From contig JAMPBN010000001.1 in the NCBI GenBank assembly GCA_023666665.1, positions 121,246 to 185,245 on the forward strand: DNA of 64,000 nt. Reading direction: 5' to 3'. Below the pieces are notes generated by a model that did not search any database, had not been told where the DNA came from, and was given only the letters and a program-made list of their open reading frames with translations. This document shows positions 48,975 to 61,100 of the stretch, piece after piece. Numbering within the stretch: the first letter of the stretch is position 1; every line of letters begins with the position of its first letter. Source of the stretch: Prevotella sp. (GTDB taxonomy: Bacteria > Bacteroidota > Bacteroidia > Bacteroidales > Muribaculaceae). The position numbers and the translations under genes were made by a program.

Positions 48975-50315
48975 TCAGTGGATAAAATTTTCGTGAATTG
49001 TAATTAATGCGTCGTTGAGGTCAGACGCTGATACCATACAGGCCACGGAGCCGTCGCTGACCAGCTGCGGAGCCTGCGCAATGGGGATGCCGGCGGCATT
49101 GAGGGTCTTAGCCATATTGGCCGCAAGATCGTTGCTTTCGTTGTCGCTGCCGCTGCGGCCAATCAGCGCGATTGTAGAGAGGCGGTCAGATACCGCAATG
49201 TCGCTGCCGGAGCTGTTGAGTTCGGAGGCAAACTCCTCGCGCAGCAGTTCGGCGGCTTTTAGGGCATCGCCTCCCTTGATGCCGCAGGAGCAATTGCCGT
49301 CGGCGAGCATTGTCTCAATTCCGTTTTTGGTGAGCAGATTAATCATCCGCGAATAGAGAGCCGAATCGGGCAGACGCACCAGCCTGGTATCAGCCAATGA
49401 GCTTACGCCCAACGCCTTGCCGCAGATTGCAGACGCACAGGTATCGCCAATCACAGTGCCGGGAGCCGCGGGGTTGAACGTGTTTTTAATGACGATGGGA
49501 ATGTTTTTATGGAACACCGGGTAGATTGTGGGCGGATAAACCACCTTGGCTCCGAAGTTACACAGTTCCATTGCCTCTACAAAGCTGAGGCGGTCAATCA
49601 CGCGGGCGCTCTTTACGATGCGAGGGTCGGCGGTCATAAAGCCGTCAACGTCGGTCCATATTTCAAGGATGTCGGCGTTCAGCTCTGCGGCAAGGATTGC
49701 TGCAGTGTAGTCGCTGCCGCCGCGCCCGAGGTTTGAGATGCGTCCGTCTTTGTCGCGGGCGATAAATCCCGGCACTACCACCACTTTTGCAGCTTTCAGC
49801 GCAGAGAATTTTTCGGCAATGAGGGCCGAAGTTGCCGTCTGGTCGAGTACGCTCTTTCCGAAACTGCGACGAGTGCGGATAAACTCCAGCGAGTGGGCCA
49901 ACACCGCTCCGGGAATCATTGCCGTTACGATGATACACGACATCCGCTCACCATAGCTGACCACGAGGTCGCGGGTGCGTTCGGTGATTTCGCCAAGCAG
50001 ATTTATGGCCTTGAGAATGGTGCCAAGCTCGTTGAGCAGAGCATCAACGGCCTGCCATGCCGCGCCAAGATAGCCGGTAGGCACCACGGCTTCGCAAACA
50101 TTGCGGTGGCGTATGCGTATTTCTTCATAGATCTCGGAATAAGACGCATTGCCAGCTGCAGCTGCATCGGCAGCGGCAATCAAGCGGTCGGTAATCCCTC
50201 CGAGAGCCGAAACCGTAACTACCGACGGCTCCGTAAGACTCTCAACTATAGCACACACGTTGGCAAGGCTTTGGGGAGTGCCAACCGACGTGCCGCCAAA
50301 CTTGAGTACTTTCAT
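48975..50315 (-). CDS. lysC: Aspartate kinase
   Basis: This 446-residue protein catalyses the first step to lysine, threonine and methionine. The kinase domain has VLKFGGTSVGTPQSL, SYGERMSCIIV, GRGGSDYTAAILA and IWTDVDGFMTADPR, all standard. Two ACT-like domains follow from about residue 300 and probably provide end-product control; which amino acid is sensed cannot be read off. The first gene of its unit, it has a promoter directly upstream on the minus strand. Confidence 0.94.
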   Translation of the reverse strand: MKVLKFGGTSVGTPQSLANVCAIVESLTEPSVVTVSALGGITDRLIAAADAAAAGNASYSEIYEEIRIRHRNVCEAVVPTGYLGAAWQAVDALLNELGTILKAINLLGEITERTRDLVVSYGERMSCIIVTAMIPGAVLAHSLEFIRTRRSFGKSVLDQTATSALIAEKFSALKAAKVVVVPGFIARDKDGRISNLGRGGSDYTAAILAAELNADILEIWTDVDGFMTADPRIVKSARVIDRLSFVEAMELCNFGAKVVYPPTIYPVFHKNIPIVIKNTFNPAAPGTVIGDTCASAICGKALGVSSLADTRLVRLPDSALYSRMINLLTKNGIETMLADGNCSCGIKGGDALKAAELLREEFASELNSSGSDIAVSDRLSTIALIGRSGSDNESNDLAANMAKTLNAAGIPIAQAPQLVSDGSVACMVSASDLNDALITIHENFIH

Positions 50316-50341
50316 TTGCAGCTAAAACGTTTTAACAATCG

Positions 50342-50373
50342 CAAAAATAACAACTTTTCCCCAAATATGCAAA
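50342..50373 (-). promoter_or_regulatory. Promoter of the lysC-sppA-lpxK unit
   Basis: On the minus strand TTTG (50373-50370) and TATTTTTG (50349-50342) are 20 bases apart. The lysC start is 27 bases further on. Confidence 0.7.
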
Positions 50374-50388
50374 TAAATTTTCGGCGAA

Positions 50389-51531
50389 TTATTTGAGTGC
50401 GGCAACTATGCGCTCGCAGGCGTGGCCGTCGCCATAGGGATTCACGGCCTGGCTCATCTCGGCATAGTGCTTGGAATCGTTGAGCAGCGCAGAGACTTCG
50501 TTTACAATTTTATTGAAGTCCGTACCCACCAGGCGCACCGTTCCGGCCGAGAGAGCTTCGGGGCGTTCGGTGGTGTCGCGCATCACCAGCACGGGCTTGC
50601 CCAGGCCGGGGGCTTCCTCCTGGATGCCGCCTGAGTCGGTAAGCACTATGGTGCTCTTTTCCATCAGATATACGAAGCTGAGATATTCAAGCGGCTCTAT
50701 GAAAAACATATTGCCGAGGTTGCTCAAATCCTCGCCGAATACTTCGTGAATGGGCTTGCGGACGTTGGGGTTCAGGTGCATGGGGTAGACGAAGTCAACG
50801 TCGGGATACTTCTCGGTTAGCGCCTTGATTGCGGAACACATTGAGATGAAACCGTCGCCAAAGTTTTCGCGGCGATGTCCGGTAATCAAGACGAGGCGCT
50901 TGTTGCGGCTTACGTCATATCCGGCATCAAGAAGTTGGGCGACGAGCTGCGCGTTGAGTTCGGGCGTGGACTTGATTTTGCTGACCACCCAATAGAGTGC
51001 GTCAATCACTGTATTGCCGGTAACAGTGATTTTATCCTCACTTACACCCTCGTCGAGCAGGTTCTGACGGCTCAGAGGGGTCGGAGCGAAGTCGTAGGTG
51101 GCTATGCGGCCGGTAATCTGACGGTTCATTTCCTCAGGCCAGGGCGAGTAGATATTATGGGTGCGGAGTCCGGCCTCAACGTGCCCCACGGGAATCTGCT
51201 GATAGAATGCGGCGAGGGCTGCGGCGGTGGAGGTGGTGGTGTCGCCATGGACCAGCACCACGTCGGGCTGCGCCTGTTTCAGCACATCGCGCATTCCGGT
51301 AAGCACGCGGGCGGTAACATCGTAGAGATCCTGACCCTGCTTCATGATGTTGAGGTCATAGTCAGGGGTAATATCGAAAATTTGCAGCACCTGGTCGAGC
51401 ATTTCGCGGTGCTGACCGGTTACGCACACTATGGTTTCAAACTCTTCGGAGTGTTTCTGGAACTCCTTAACCAGCGGAGCCATCTTGATGGCTTCGGGGC
51501 GCGTTCCGAACACGAGCATTACTTTCGTCAT
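50389..51531 (-). CDS. wecB: UDP-N-acetylglucosamine 2-epimerase (non-hydrolysing)
   Basis: This 380-residue GT-B-fold enzyme converts UDP-GlcNAc to UDP-ManNAc for surface glycans. Family motifs run in order: [58 protein letters not shown] and [23 protein letters not shown]. It overlaps the helicase gene upstream by four bases. No other ManNAc-pathway gene is in this unit. Confidence 0.95.
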   Translation of the reverse strand: MTKVMLVFGTRPEAIKMAPLVKEFQKHSEEFETIVCVTGQHREMLDQVLQIFDITPDYDLNIMKQGQDLYDVTARVLTGMRDVLKQAQPDVVLVHGDTTTSTAAALAAFYQQIPVGHVEAGLRTHNIYSPWPEEMNRQITGRIATYDFAPTPLSRQNLLDEGVSEDKITVTGNTVIDALYWVVSKIKSTPELNAQLVAQLLDAGYDVSRNKRLVLITGHRRENFGDGFISMCSAIKALTEKYPDVDFVYPMHLNPNVRKPIHEVFGEDLSNLGNMFFIEPLEYLSFVYLMEKSTIVLTDSGGIQEEAPGLGKPVLVMRDTTERPEALSAGTVRLVGTDFNKIVNEVSALLNDSKHYAEMSQAVNPYGDGHACERIVAALK

Positions 51532-52853
51532 AATTTTATGGGTGTTACGCGAATGCGGCGCCCCTTGATTCGCGACGCATTCAGCCGTTGTGCTAATTCT
51601 ATGGGGTTCACTTCCTTAACCGCCACAATGGCGCGGTGGTCGTGGAGGGCAATAATGCCAATCTGACTTGCGGCAAGTCCGCCGGGGCCTGTCAAAGCGC
51701 CCACGATGTCCCCCTTGGAGAGCTTCTCCTTCTTCCCTTCGTGGAAGTATAATGAGTGGACAGCGGGCAGTGGGCAGTGAGTATCAGGCAACTGCCCACT
51801 GTCCACTGTCCACTGTCCACTATTTTCTGCCCACTGTCCACTTTCAGTAGGTGCGAGGATGTAGTAGACGCGACCTTCGGCACCCATGCGGGCGGCGCGA
51901 CCGTTGCGGTGGGTGCGTGTTTCTGCCGAAGAAGGAAGATGGTAGTGAACCACGCTCTCTACCTGCGGAATGTCGAGGCCGCGGGCTGCGAGGTCGGTGG
52001 CAACCATTATCGGCGTGGTGCCGTTGGTAAAGAGGTCAACGGCCATTTCGCGATCATGCTGGTCAAGAGCGCCGTGATATAATATCACCGGGAAATTCTG
52101 CTTCTTGAGGTATTGATAAACCCGCTCGGCGCTTTCGCGGTGGTTCACAAAGACCATTGTGCGCTCCTGTGGCAGGCTGAGCAGCAGCGACTTGAGGGTT
52201 TCAAGTTTGTCAGCCACCGGCGAGTTTACTGAATATTCCTCAATTTTGGGCTGACCGGTTTCGCTGAAATCTATGGTGGTGAGATTTTCTATGCCGAGCC
52301 AGTCGGGGAGCGCGTTAAGGCGCGTTGCCGAGGTGAGGATTATCTGCTTGACCGAGTGGATTTTCTTGACGATGCGCTTCATCTCATCTTGGAAGCCGAG
52401 TTCCAGCGACTTGTCATATTCATCGCACACAAGGATTTTCACGCGATACAAATCGAGCCGCCCACGGTTGATATGGTCGAGGATGCGCCCGGGAGTGCCG
52501 ACCACGATGTCGGGGGTCACGGCCTCAAGCGAGCGGGTTTCGTCAACTACTGAGTGGCCGCCGTAAAGCGCCACAATTCTCAGCCCGGGTGCCAATGCGG
52601 CCAAAGTCTTGGTTATCTGCAAGGTAAGCTCGCGAGTCGGCGCTATTACGAGCCCCTCAACCTTGTCGGAATTGCCCGCGACGCGGGGAAGCAGAGCCAG
52701 GGCAAAGGCCAAAGTTTTTCCCGACCCGGTCGGCGCAATGAGCGCCACGGCACTTTCCTTGTCGGAAAGTCCGGCGAGCTTATGCTGCATCGGGGTGAGT
52801 TGCTCAATATGCAGCCGCTCCTTGGCCGAGCGTATTACGTCTTTAGTATTCAA
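51528..52853 (-). CDS. DEAD-box RNA helicase of the DbpA type with a repeat-encoded linker insertion
   Basis: This 441-residue helicase has [10 protein letters not shown] (motif I), [10 protein letters not shown] (Ia), TPGRIL (Ib), CDEYDK (motif II, DEYD rather than DEAD), LTSAT (III), [10 protein letters not shown] (V) and HRNGRAAR (VI). The C-terminal ~75 residues ([13 protein letters not shown] ... RIKGRRIRV) are the DbpA RNA-binding domain, which targets 23S rRNA in E. coli. Between core and tail lies a stretch of about 30 residues, including [17 protein letters not shown], translated from a GTCCACT/GCCCACT heptamer inverted repeat. The frame stays open, so the protein should still be made. 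Confidence 0.9.
   Translation of the reverse strand: MNTKDVIRSAKERLHIEQLTPMQHKLAGLSDKESAVALIAPTGSGKTLAFALALLPRVAGNSDKVEGLVIAPTRELTLQITKTLAALAPGLRIVALYGGHSVVDETRSLEAVTPDIVVGTPGRILDHINRGRLDLYRVKILVCDEYDKSLELGFQDEMKRIVKKIHSVKQIILTSATRLNALPDWLGIENLTTIDFSETGQPKIEEYSVNSPVADKLETLKSLLLSLPQERTMVFVNHRESAERVYQYLKKQNFPVILYHGALDQHDREMAVDLFTNGTTPIMVATDLAARGLDIPQVESVVHYHLPSSAETRTHRNGRAARMGAEGRVYYILAPTESGQWAENSGQWTVDSGQLPDTHCPLPAVHSLYFHEGKKEKLSKGDIVGALTGPGGLAASQIGIIALHDHRAIVAVKEVNPIELAQRLNASRIKGRRIRVTPIKL
51755..51842. repeat. Heptamer inverted repeat inside the DbpA-like gene
   Basis: The left arm has AGTGGAC, AGCGGGC, AGTGGGC and AGT (51755-51778). The right arm has ACT, GCCCACT and GTCCACT three times (51791-51821), and a further GCCCACT, GTCCACT pair lies at 51829-51842. 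The arms pair over about 24 bases with two mismatches, around a 12-base loop. The unit GCCCACT is shared with the queE start region. Confidence 0.9.
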
Positions 52854-54006
52854 ACGTGCCGTGAGGTCCTGAAATGGTTAGCGAAGGTTTGCCGGGTTTG
52901 GCCTCCACGCGGCCGATAATCTGAGCGGGGATGCCGAAAGATTCGGCAATGTTGATAATCTGCTGAGCGTCTGCGGGGTCTACATATACCTCCAGACGAG
53001 TGCCCATATTGAACACCTTATACATCTCGGCCCAGTCGGTTTTGCTCTCGCGCTGAATCAGGTTGAACAGCGGTGGAATGGGCAGAAGGTTGTCTTTAAC
53101 AACGTGGAGGTCTGGCTGCAGGAAGTGGAGAATCTTGGTCTGCGCACCGCCCGAGCAGTGAATCATACCCTTGATGCGGGGGCGCAGCTTATCGAGAATC
53201 GCCTTGACCACCGGGGCGTAAGTGCGCGTGGGCGAGAGCACGAGCTTGCCGGCATCTACGCCGTCAACCTCCGTGGGGTCGGTCAGTCGCACCGAGCCGC
53301 TGTAAATCAGTTCAGTGGGAGTTGCGGCATCGAAGCTTTCGGGGTATTTTTCGGCAAGATACTTGGCAAAGACGTCGTGGCGGGCGGAGGTCAGTCCGTT
53401 AGAGCCCATACCGCCGTTATAGAATGTTTCGTAGTCGGCCTGCCCATAGCTTGCCAGGCCTACGATGACCTGTCCGGCAGCGATATTGGCGTTATCAACA
53501 ACGTCGGAGCGCTTCATACGGCAGGTTACCGTGGAGTCTACTATGATGGTGCGCACAAGGTCGCCAACATCGGCGGTTTCGCCGCCGGTAGAGTAAATGT
53601 CAATGCCGTAGGAGCGCAGTTCGGCGAGAATTTCTTCCGTTCCGTTGATAATGGCGGCGATAACTTCGCCGGGTATCAGATGCTTATTGCGGCCGATTGT
53701 GGAACTCACGAGGATTCCGGAAGTGGCTCCAACGCAGAGCAGGTCGTCGATGTTCATAACCAGCGCGTCTTGAGCAATGCCTTTCCACACGCTCATATCG
53801 CCGGTTTCGCGCCAGTAAATGTAAGCGAGGCTCGATTTGGTTCCGGCGCCGTCGGCGTGCATGATGTTGCAATAGTCGGGGTCACCGCCGAGAATGTCGG
53901 GGATAATCTTACAGAACGCCTTGGGGAAAATCCCCTTGTCGATATTTTTAATGGCGCTATGAACGTCTTCCTTTTCGGCGCTGACGCCGCGCTGCGAGTA
54001 CCTCAT
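52843..54006 (-). CDS. purM: Phosphoribosylformylglycinamidine cyclo-ligase (AIR synthase)
   Basis: This 387-residue protein of the PurM/SelD fold closes the imidazole ring in purine synthesis. Recognisable parts are MHADGAGTKSSLAYIYW, DALVMNIDDLLCVGA, YSTGGETADVGD, VGLASYGQADYETF, NGGMGSNGLTSARHDVF and HCSGGAQTKILHFL. The sequence is the divergent Bacteroidetes type rather than the E. coli type, but key acidic residues are kept. It overlaps the helicase start by 11 bases. Upstream lies a 45-base gap made almost only of a heptamer repeat. Confidence 0.92.
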   Translation of the reverse strand: MRYSQRGVSAEKEDVHSAIKNIDKGIFPKAFCKIIPDILGGDPDYCNIMHADGAGTKSSLAYIYWRETGDMSVWKGIAQDALVMNIDDLLCVGATSGILVSSTIGRNKHLIPGEVIAAIINGTEEILAELRSYGIDIYSTGGETADVGDLVRTIIVDSTVTCRMKRSDVVDNANIAAGQVIVGLASYGQADYETFYNGGMGSNGLTSARHDVFAKYLAEKYPESFDAATPTELIYSGSVRLTDPTEVDGVDAGKLVLSPTRTYAPVVKAILDKLRPRIKGMIHCSGGAQTKILHFLQPDLHVVKDNLLPIPPLFNLIQRESKTDWAEMYKVFNMGTRLEVYVDPADAQQIINIAESFGIPAQIIGRVEAKPGKPSLTISGPHGTFEY

Positions 54007-54007
54007 A

Positions 54008-54056
54008 AGTTAGGAGTTAGGAGTTAGGAGTTAGGGGTTAGGGGTTAGGGGTCAGC
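54008..54056. repeat. Heptamer tandem repeat, unit AGTTAGG/GGTTAGG
   Basis: AGTTAGG four times, GGTTAGG twice, then the degenerate GGTCAGC, which runs into the yidC stop at 54052. The repeat fills the whole purM-yidC gap and lies directly upstream of the purM start on the minus strand. Confidence 0.92.
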
Positions 54057-56174
54057 GCTTTTTGTTCTTGACTTGTTGCTGCTGGCGCATCAGGGCTTCC
54101 TGCTGACGCTGAGCGGCTTCCATGCGGGCGAGCCAGCCGTTTTTCTTTTTGGGTTTCTTGACTTCGGCGAGCATTTCGGCGCGAACTTTTTCTTCGTCAA
54201 TAACCCAGTGGCGAATCACGTAGGTTTGAATAATCGTGATGAGCAGCGACAGGAAGTAGTAGTAGCTCAGGCCGGCGGCATAGTTGTTGAAGATAAAGAG
54301 GAACATTACCGGCATAGCGTAGGTCATCAACTTCATGCCGGGCATTGCGGCACCGCCGGGCTGGTTGTCCATCATAATCTTGGAGTAGATTACGTTGGTC
54401 ACGGTCATCAGCAGACAGAAGAGACTCAGATGATTGTCAAACGCCCATGAAATCAGCGGGATGTTTGCCGTCCATGAAATGATTGCATCGGGGGCGGCAA
54501 GGTCTTTGGCCCAGAGGAACTGCTGGCCGCGAAGCTCTATGGCGCTGGGGAAGAACGAGAACATTGCAACCAGGATAGGCATTTGCAGCAACAGGGGCAG
54601 ACAGCCGCCCATGGGGCTTACGCCGGCCTTGTTGTAGAGTTCCATGGTTTTTTGGCTCTTCTTCATCTGGTCTTCGGGAGCGGAATACTTCTCGTTGATG
54701 GCCTTGATTTCGGGCGCGAGACACTTCATCTTGGCCTGCGAGCGGTATGTCTTGTAGGTGAATGGGAAGAGCACCAGCTTGATGAGCAGCGTCAGAACCA
54801 GGATTATGATGCCATAGTTGGTAATATACTTGCCCAAGAAAGTGAACACGGGGATAATCACGCCGGTATTGATCCAGCGGAAGAGCGACCAACCCAACGG
54901 AATAACGCTGGTGAGGTCGAGATGACCCTCGGAGTCAACTCGGTCCATATCGCGAAGCACCGGGTAGAGGTTCGGACCGAGATAGAAGTTGAACGAGGCC
55001 ACCTCATCGCGGTTAACCGAGTAACCCACCTGGGTGGTGGCGCTCATATCCTTGAGGTAGTCCTTGCTGTCTTTGAGATCGGTGGAGGCGAGTTTGGCGC
55101 CGGCGTTGAAAGTGTTTTCGGCTATCAATATGGAGCTGAAGAACTGGTTTTTGAAGCCGATCCACTTCAGAGGCACGTCTATGGTCTTGGCGGCATCGTT
55201 TTGTTCGGAGAGGTGGTCCACGTCGTCGCCATCTTCCTTATAATATATAGCGGAGTTGCGTTGCTCAAAGACGCGGCCGCGCTCAAAGCGGCTCATCTTC
55301 TGCTGCCATTTGAACTCCATGGTGGTGACTCCGGCGGGAATCACTCCGGCCTGAGCCATACCGTGTTGAACCACGTCCATTTTCACGCGATAGCCGTCGG
55401 CTTCGGGCAGCGAGTAGCGTATTCCCCACCATGCACCGCCGCCCAAGTCGAGCTTCATCAGCAATACGGAGTCGCTTTCAAGCTCGGGAGTAAAATAGAA
55501 GTTGCTCGACTCAAACTTTTCGGAGTCGCTGCGCAGCGTGAACGAATAGCGGTTGGTATCGGCGTTCCAGAGCTGAATCAAAGTGGTATCCGGATTGATG
55601 TAGCAGTCGTAGTCTTTAAGTACTACGTTGCTGATCTGACCGCCCTTGGAACTGAATTGAAGTTGAAGCACATCGTTTTCCAGGCCTATTACCGTGTCGG
55701 TGCCGGCAAGGTGAGCGACAAAGTTGCGATAGCGCTGCAGGTCGGTAATTGCTCCCTTTAGCTGACGTGCGGCATTGGCTCGGGTCAATTGGTCAGTATC
55801 TTCGGGATACGTTGCCGACAATACGTTGGCAACCTCAATATCTCCGGCGGCGGTCTTGATGGTGCCAGTAATCACGGAGTCGTTGCTAAGAATCAGCTCA
55901 TAGCTTTCTGCGGCTACGCGGGTGGTGCCGTCGGCTTCAGCCTTGCCATAGAGAGCAAGACCATTGCGCAGGGTCTGCACGTCGGTCTCGGTGATTTCGG
56001 GAATGGTGAGTGCCTGCTGACGCGCCTCCTCGGCGCGGCGCATTGAATCTGCAGCGGCAACTTGCTGCTGCTCTCGTCGTTGCTGTAATTCTTCGGCGCT
56101 CGGCTGATTGAAATACATAAAGCCAAAAATTATGGCCATCATCAGCACTACGCCGGTCAGTGTATTCTTATCCA

Positions 56175-56175
<1 letters not shown>
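54052..56175 (-). CDS. yidC: Membrane protein insertase YidC
   Basis: This 707-residue protein inserts and folds inner-membrane proteins. It has an N-terminal TM helix (LTGVVLMMAIIFGFMYF) and a Glu/Gln/Arg-rich linker. A large periplasmic domain follows (about 80-420). The conserved membrane part carries GIIILVLTLLIKLVLFPFTYKTYRSQAKM, SPMGGCLPLLLQMPILVAMF and AAGLSYYYFLSLL. The tail is very basic (Lys, Arg and Gln), as expected for ribosome contact. It is longer than many relatives because of the periplasmic domain. Its start overlaps the pyrG stop by one base. Confidence 0.95.
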
Positions 56176-57800
<1,625 letters not shown>

Positions 57801-57808
57801 CTAAGCCG

Positions 57809-57816
57809 CAAATTTA
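57809..57816 (-). promoter_or_regulatory. -7 promoter box of pyrG
   Basis: TAAATTTG on the minus strand is 20 bases before the pyrG start. No good -33 TTTG is seen at the right distance. Confidence 0.6.
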
Positions 57817-57840
57817 CGAAAAAGTTTTGAATTTTGAGTA

Positions 57841-58077
57841 ATCACACCCCGGCAAGATAATCGACGAGCGACGTTTCAACCGGGAAGTTCATTTTTTTTC
57901 GTAGACGGCAGCGACCTCTACGGCACTGTAAACTACGACTCGGCAAGCATCAGCGAAGTTATCAACGCCGACAACGCCGAAACCGTCTACGACCTGCAGG
58001 GACGGCGCATTTCCCACCCCTCACGCGGGCTATATATCGCTCCAAATCACAAAATAATTTACCGCCCGGGGCGCTAA
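57841..58077 (+). pseudogene. C-terminal remnant of a secreted protein
   Basis: An open frame without a start codon reads FFVDGSDLYGTVNYDSASIS and then ETVYDLQGRRISHPSRGLYI before the stop at 58075-58077. The VYDLQGRR...GLYI pattern is the ending found on many secreted Bacteroidetes proteins. The first ~16 codons of the open frame do not look like a protein and no upstream part of the gene remains, so this is the 3' end of a deleted gene. Confidence 0.75.
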
Positions 58078-58130
58078 TTCCAAAATAATTTCGTAAATTC
58101 GCCGCAAATTTACACCTAAACGATTCATCC

Positions 58131-61100
58131 ATGAAAAAAACATTGACTTGCGGATTCCTGGCCATGGCACTCGGCGTTGCTGCGGCAGAACCGCTCTCAG
58201 GCTACGCCTACGGCAACGTTGCCGCTCCCGAAGGCACCGAATGGGAAAACCCTCAGGCTCTGAGCCTCAACAAGGAGCAACCCCACGCTTACTTCTTCAA
58301 CTTCGCCTCGATTAACGATGCCAAGAAAGTTCTCCCCGAGTACTCGCAGTACTACAAGAGCCTCGACGGAACCTGGAAGTTCAATTGGGTGAACCACCCC
58401 GACAAACGTCCGCAAGACTTCTATAAGGTAGACTATAACGTCTCCAAGTGGGATGACATCCAAGTGCCCGGCAACTGGAACGTGCAGGGCATACAGCCCG
58501 ACGGCACTCAGAAATATGGCAAGCCCATCTACACCAATCAGCTTGTGCCGTTTTGGGTTAACCGCGACAGCGTAGGCGACTGGAAAGGCGGCGTTATGCG
58601 CGAACCGCTCGACAAGAGCTACACAACGTATAAAGACCGCAACGAAGTCGGCTCCTACCGCCGCACGTTTACCATACCGGCCGACTGGTCGGGCCGCGAA
58701 GTCTATATCAACTTCGACGGCGTAGACTCGTTTTTCTACCTTTGGATTAACGGCAAATACGTTGGTTTCAGCAAAAACTCCCGTAACCTCGCGCAGTTTA
58801 ACATCACTGACAAACTCGTGTCCGGCGAAAACGTTGTGGCTCTTGAAGTCTACCGTTACAGCGATGCCTCGCTGCTCGAAGCGCAAGATATGTTCCGCCT
58901 CCCCGGCATTTTCCGCTCTACCTATCTGACCTCCACCCCGCAGGTACAGATTCAGGATCTCATTGTCCGCACCACCATTCCCGCCGACGCCAACCCGATG
59001 GCGCCGGTTGATGCTGAGGTCACCGTTGATGCCACGATTCGCAACCTCTCCCAAAAAGACCTGAAAGGTTATATGCTCAAATATGATATATACCCCATAG
59101 AGCTCTACTCCGACGCAACCGGCCCACGCGCATTCACCTACGCCTTCGCCAACCCCAAATCGAGAGTTGCTCCCGGCGGCTCACTCGACAATAAATCCAC
59201 ATTTACGCTCCCCAACGCAAAACTTTGGAGCGCAGAAACCCCCAATCGCTACGTACTCGTGGCCCAACTGCTCGACAAGAAAGGCAAAACCATTGAAACA
59301 GTGAGCACCTACTTCGGCGTTCGTCAGGTAGAGATTCGCGAAACCGCCGCTGCCGACGACGAATTCGGCCTGGCCGGACGCTACTTCTACGTCAACAACC
59401 GTCCGGTGAAACTCAAAGGCGTAAACCGCCACGAAAATAACCTCGCCTCCGGCCACACCATCTCGCGCGAGCAGATGGAAAAAGAAGCTATGCTTATGAA
59501 GCAGGGCAACATCAACCACGTGCGCAACTCCCACTACAATGACGACCCCTACTGGTACATCGTATGCGACAAATATGGCATCTACCTCGAAGATGAGGCC
59601 AATCTCGAAAGCCACCCCTATCGCTACGGCGCGGCCTCCTTATCACACCCCACGGAATGGCGCGATGCCCACGTGGCACGTAACCTCGAAATGGCCCACG
59701 CCAACGTCAACCACCCCTCTATCGTCATTTGGAGTCTTGGCAATGAGGGCGGCCCCGGAGCGAACTTCAAAGCCGCATACGATGCCATCAAGGCATTCGA
59801 CCCCTCGCGCCCGGTGCAGTATGAGCGCAACAACGACATCGTGGATATGGGTTCTAACCAATACCCGCCGATCGACTGGGTTCGCGATGCCGTGAAAGGT
59901 ACTGACTCCGGAATAAAATACCCCTTCCACATCAGCGAATACGCCCACTCTATGGGCAATGCCCTCGGCAACTTCGTAGACTATTGGGAGGCTATGGAGT
60001 CGACCAACTTCTTTGTCGGCGGCGCTATATGGGACTGGATTGACCAGGCCATTTGGAACTACACACCCGACGGCACTCGCTATATGGCCTATGGCGGCGA
60101 CTTCGGCGACAAACCCAACGACGGAATGTTCTGCATGAACGGCATCATCTTCCCCGACATGACCCCGAAGCCGCAGTTTGCCGAAGTAAAACGCGTTCAT
60201 CAATACGTCGGTGTCACCCCCATCGACATCACCAACGGCATTGTAGAAGTGTTCAACAAAAATTACTTCACCACCCTCGCCGACCTGAGCCCGCGCTGGA
60301 TTCTGACCCGCAACGGCATTGAAGTGGCCCGAGGCGAAAACGTCAACCGCCCGCGTATGGAGGTTGGCCCGCGCGAAAGCCAAACGTGGGGCATCCCCTT
60401 TGATGCCGCCAAGATTGCCGCCGACTCTCTCGGCGAATACTTCGTCACACTCCAATTTCTCCTAAACGAAGACAAACCCTGGGCCGAAAAGGGCTACGTT
60501 CAAGCCGAAGTACAAATGCCGGTGAACAAACCCGCCAAATTCGCTCCGATTACCACCGTAAGTTCCGACAATTGGGATGTTACGTTCGATGACGAAACCG
60601 GCACCATCAACTCTCTGTCTTACAACGGCCGCGAAATCATCACCCCCGGCAACGGCCCGGTGCTTAACGCCTTCCGTGCGCCCGTTGACAACGACTTTTG
60701 GATTTATCGCCCTTGGTTCACCAACGGCCTTTATAACCTGCATCACAAAGTTTTAGACAAAAAGACATTTACCCGCCCCGACGGCGCTACCGTGGTTCAA
60801 TACACCGTTGAGTCGCAAGCTCCGCGCTCCGCAACAGCCCACGGCGGCGGCGAATCAGGCACATACGTAGTAAAAGAGGGTCGCGAAATGGGACCTGACG
60901 ACTTCAAGTTCACCACCGAGCAGATTTGGACCGTTTACCCCGACGGCAGCATTGAACTCTCCGCAGCCATCAGCTCTTCAAACCCCAAACTTATCCTCCC
61001 CCGCCTCGGCTATCAGATGACCCTCCCCGCCGACCTCAAAAACTACACCTACTATGGCCGCGGACCGGTTAATAACTATAACGACCGCGAAACTGCCGCC

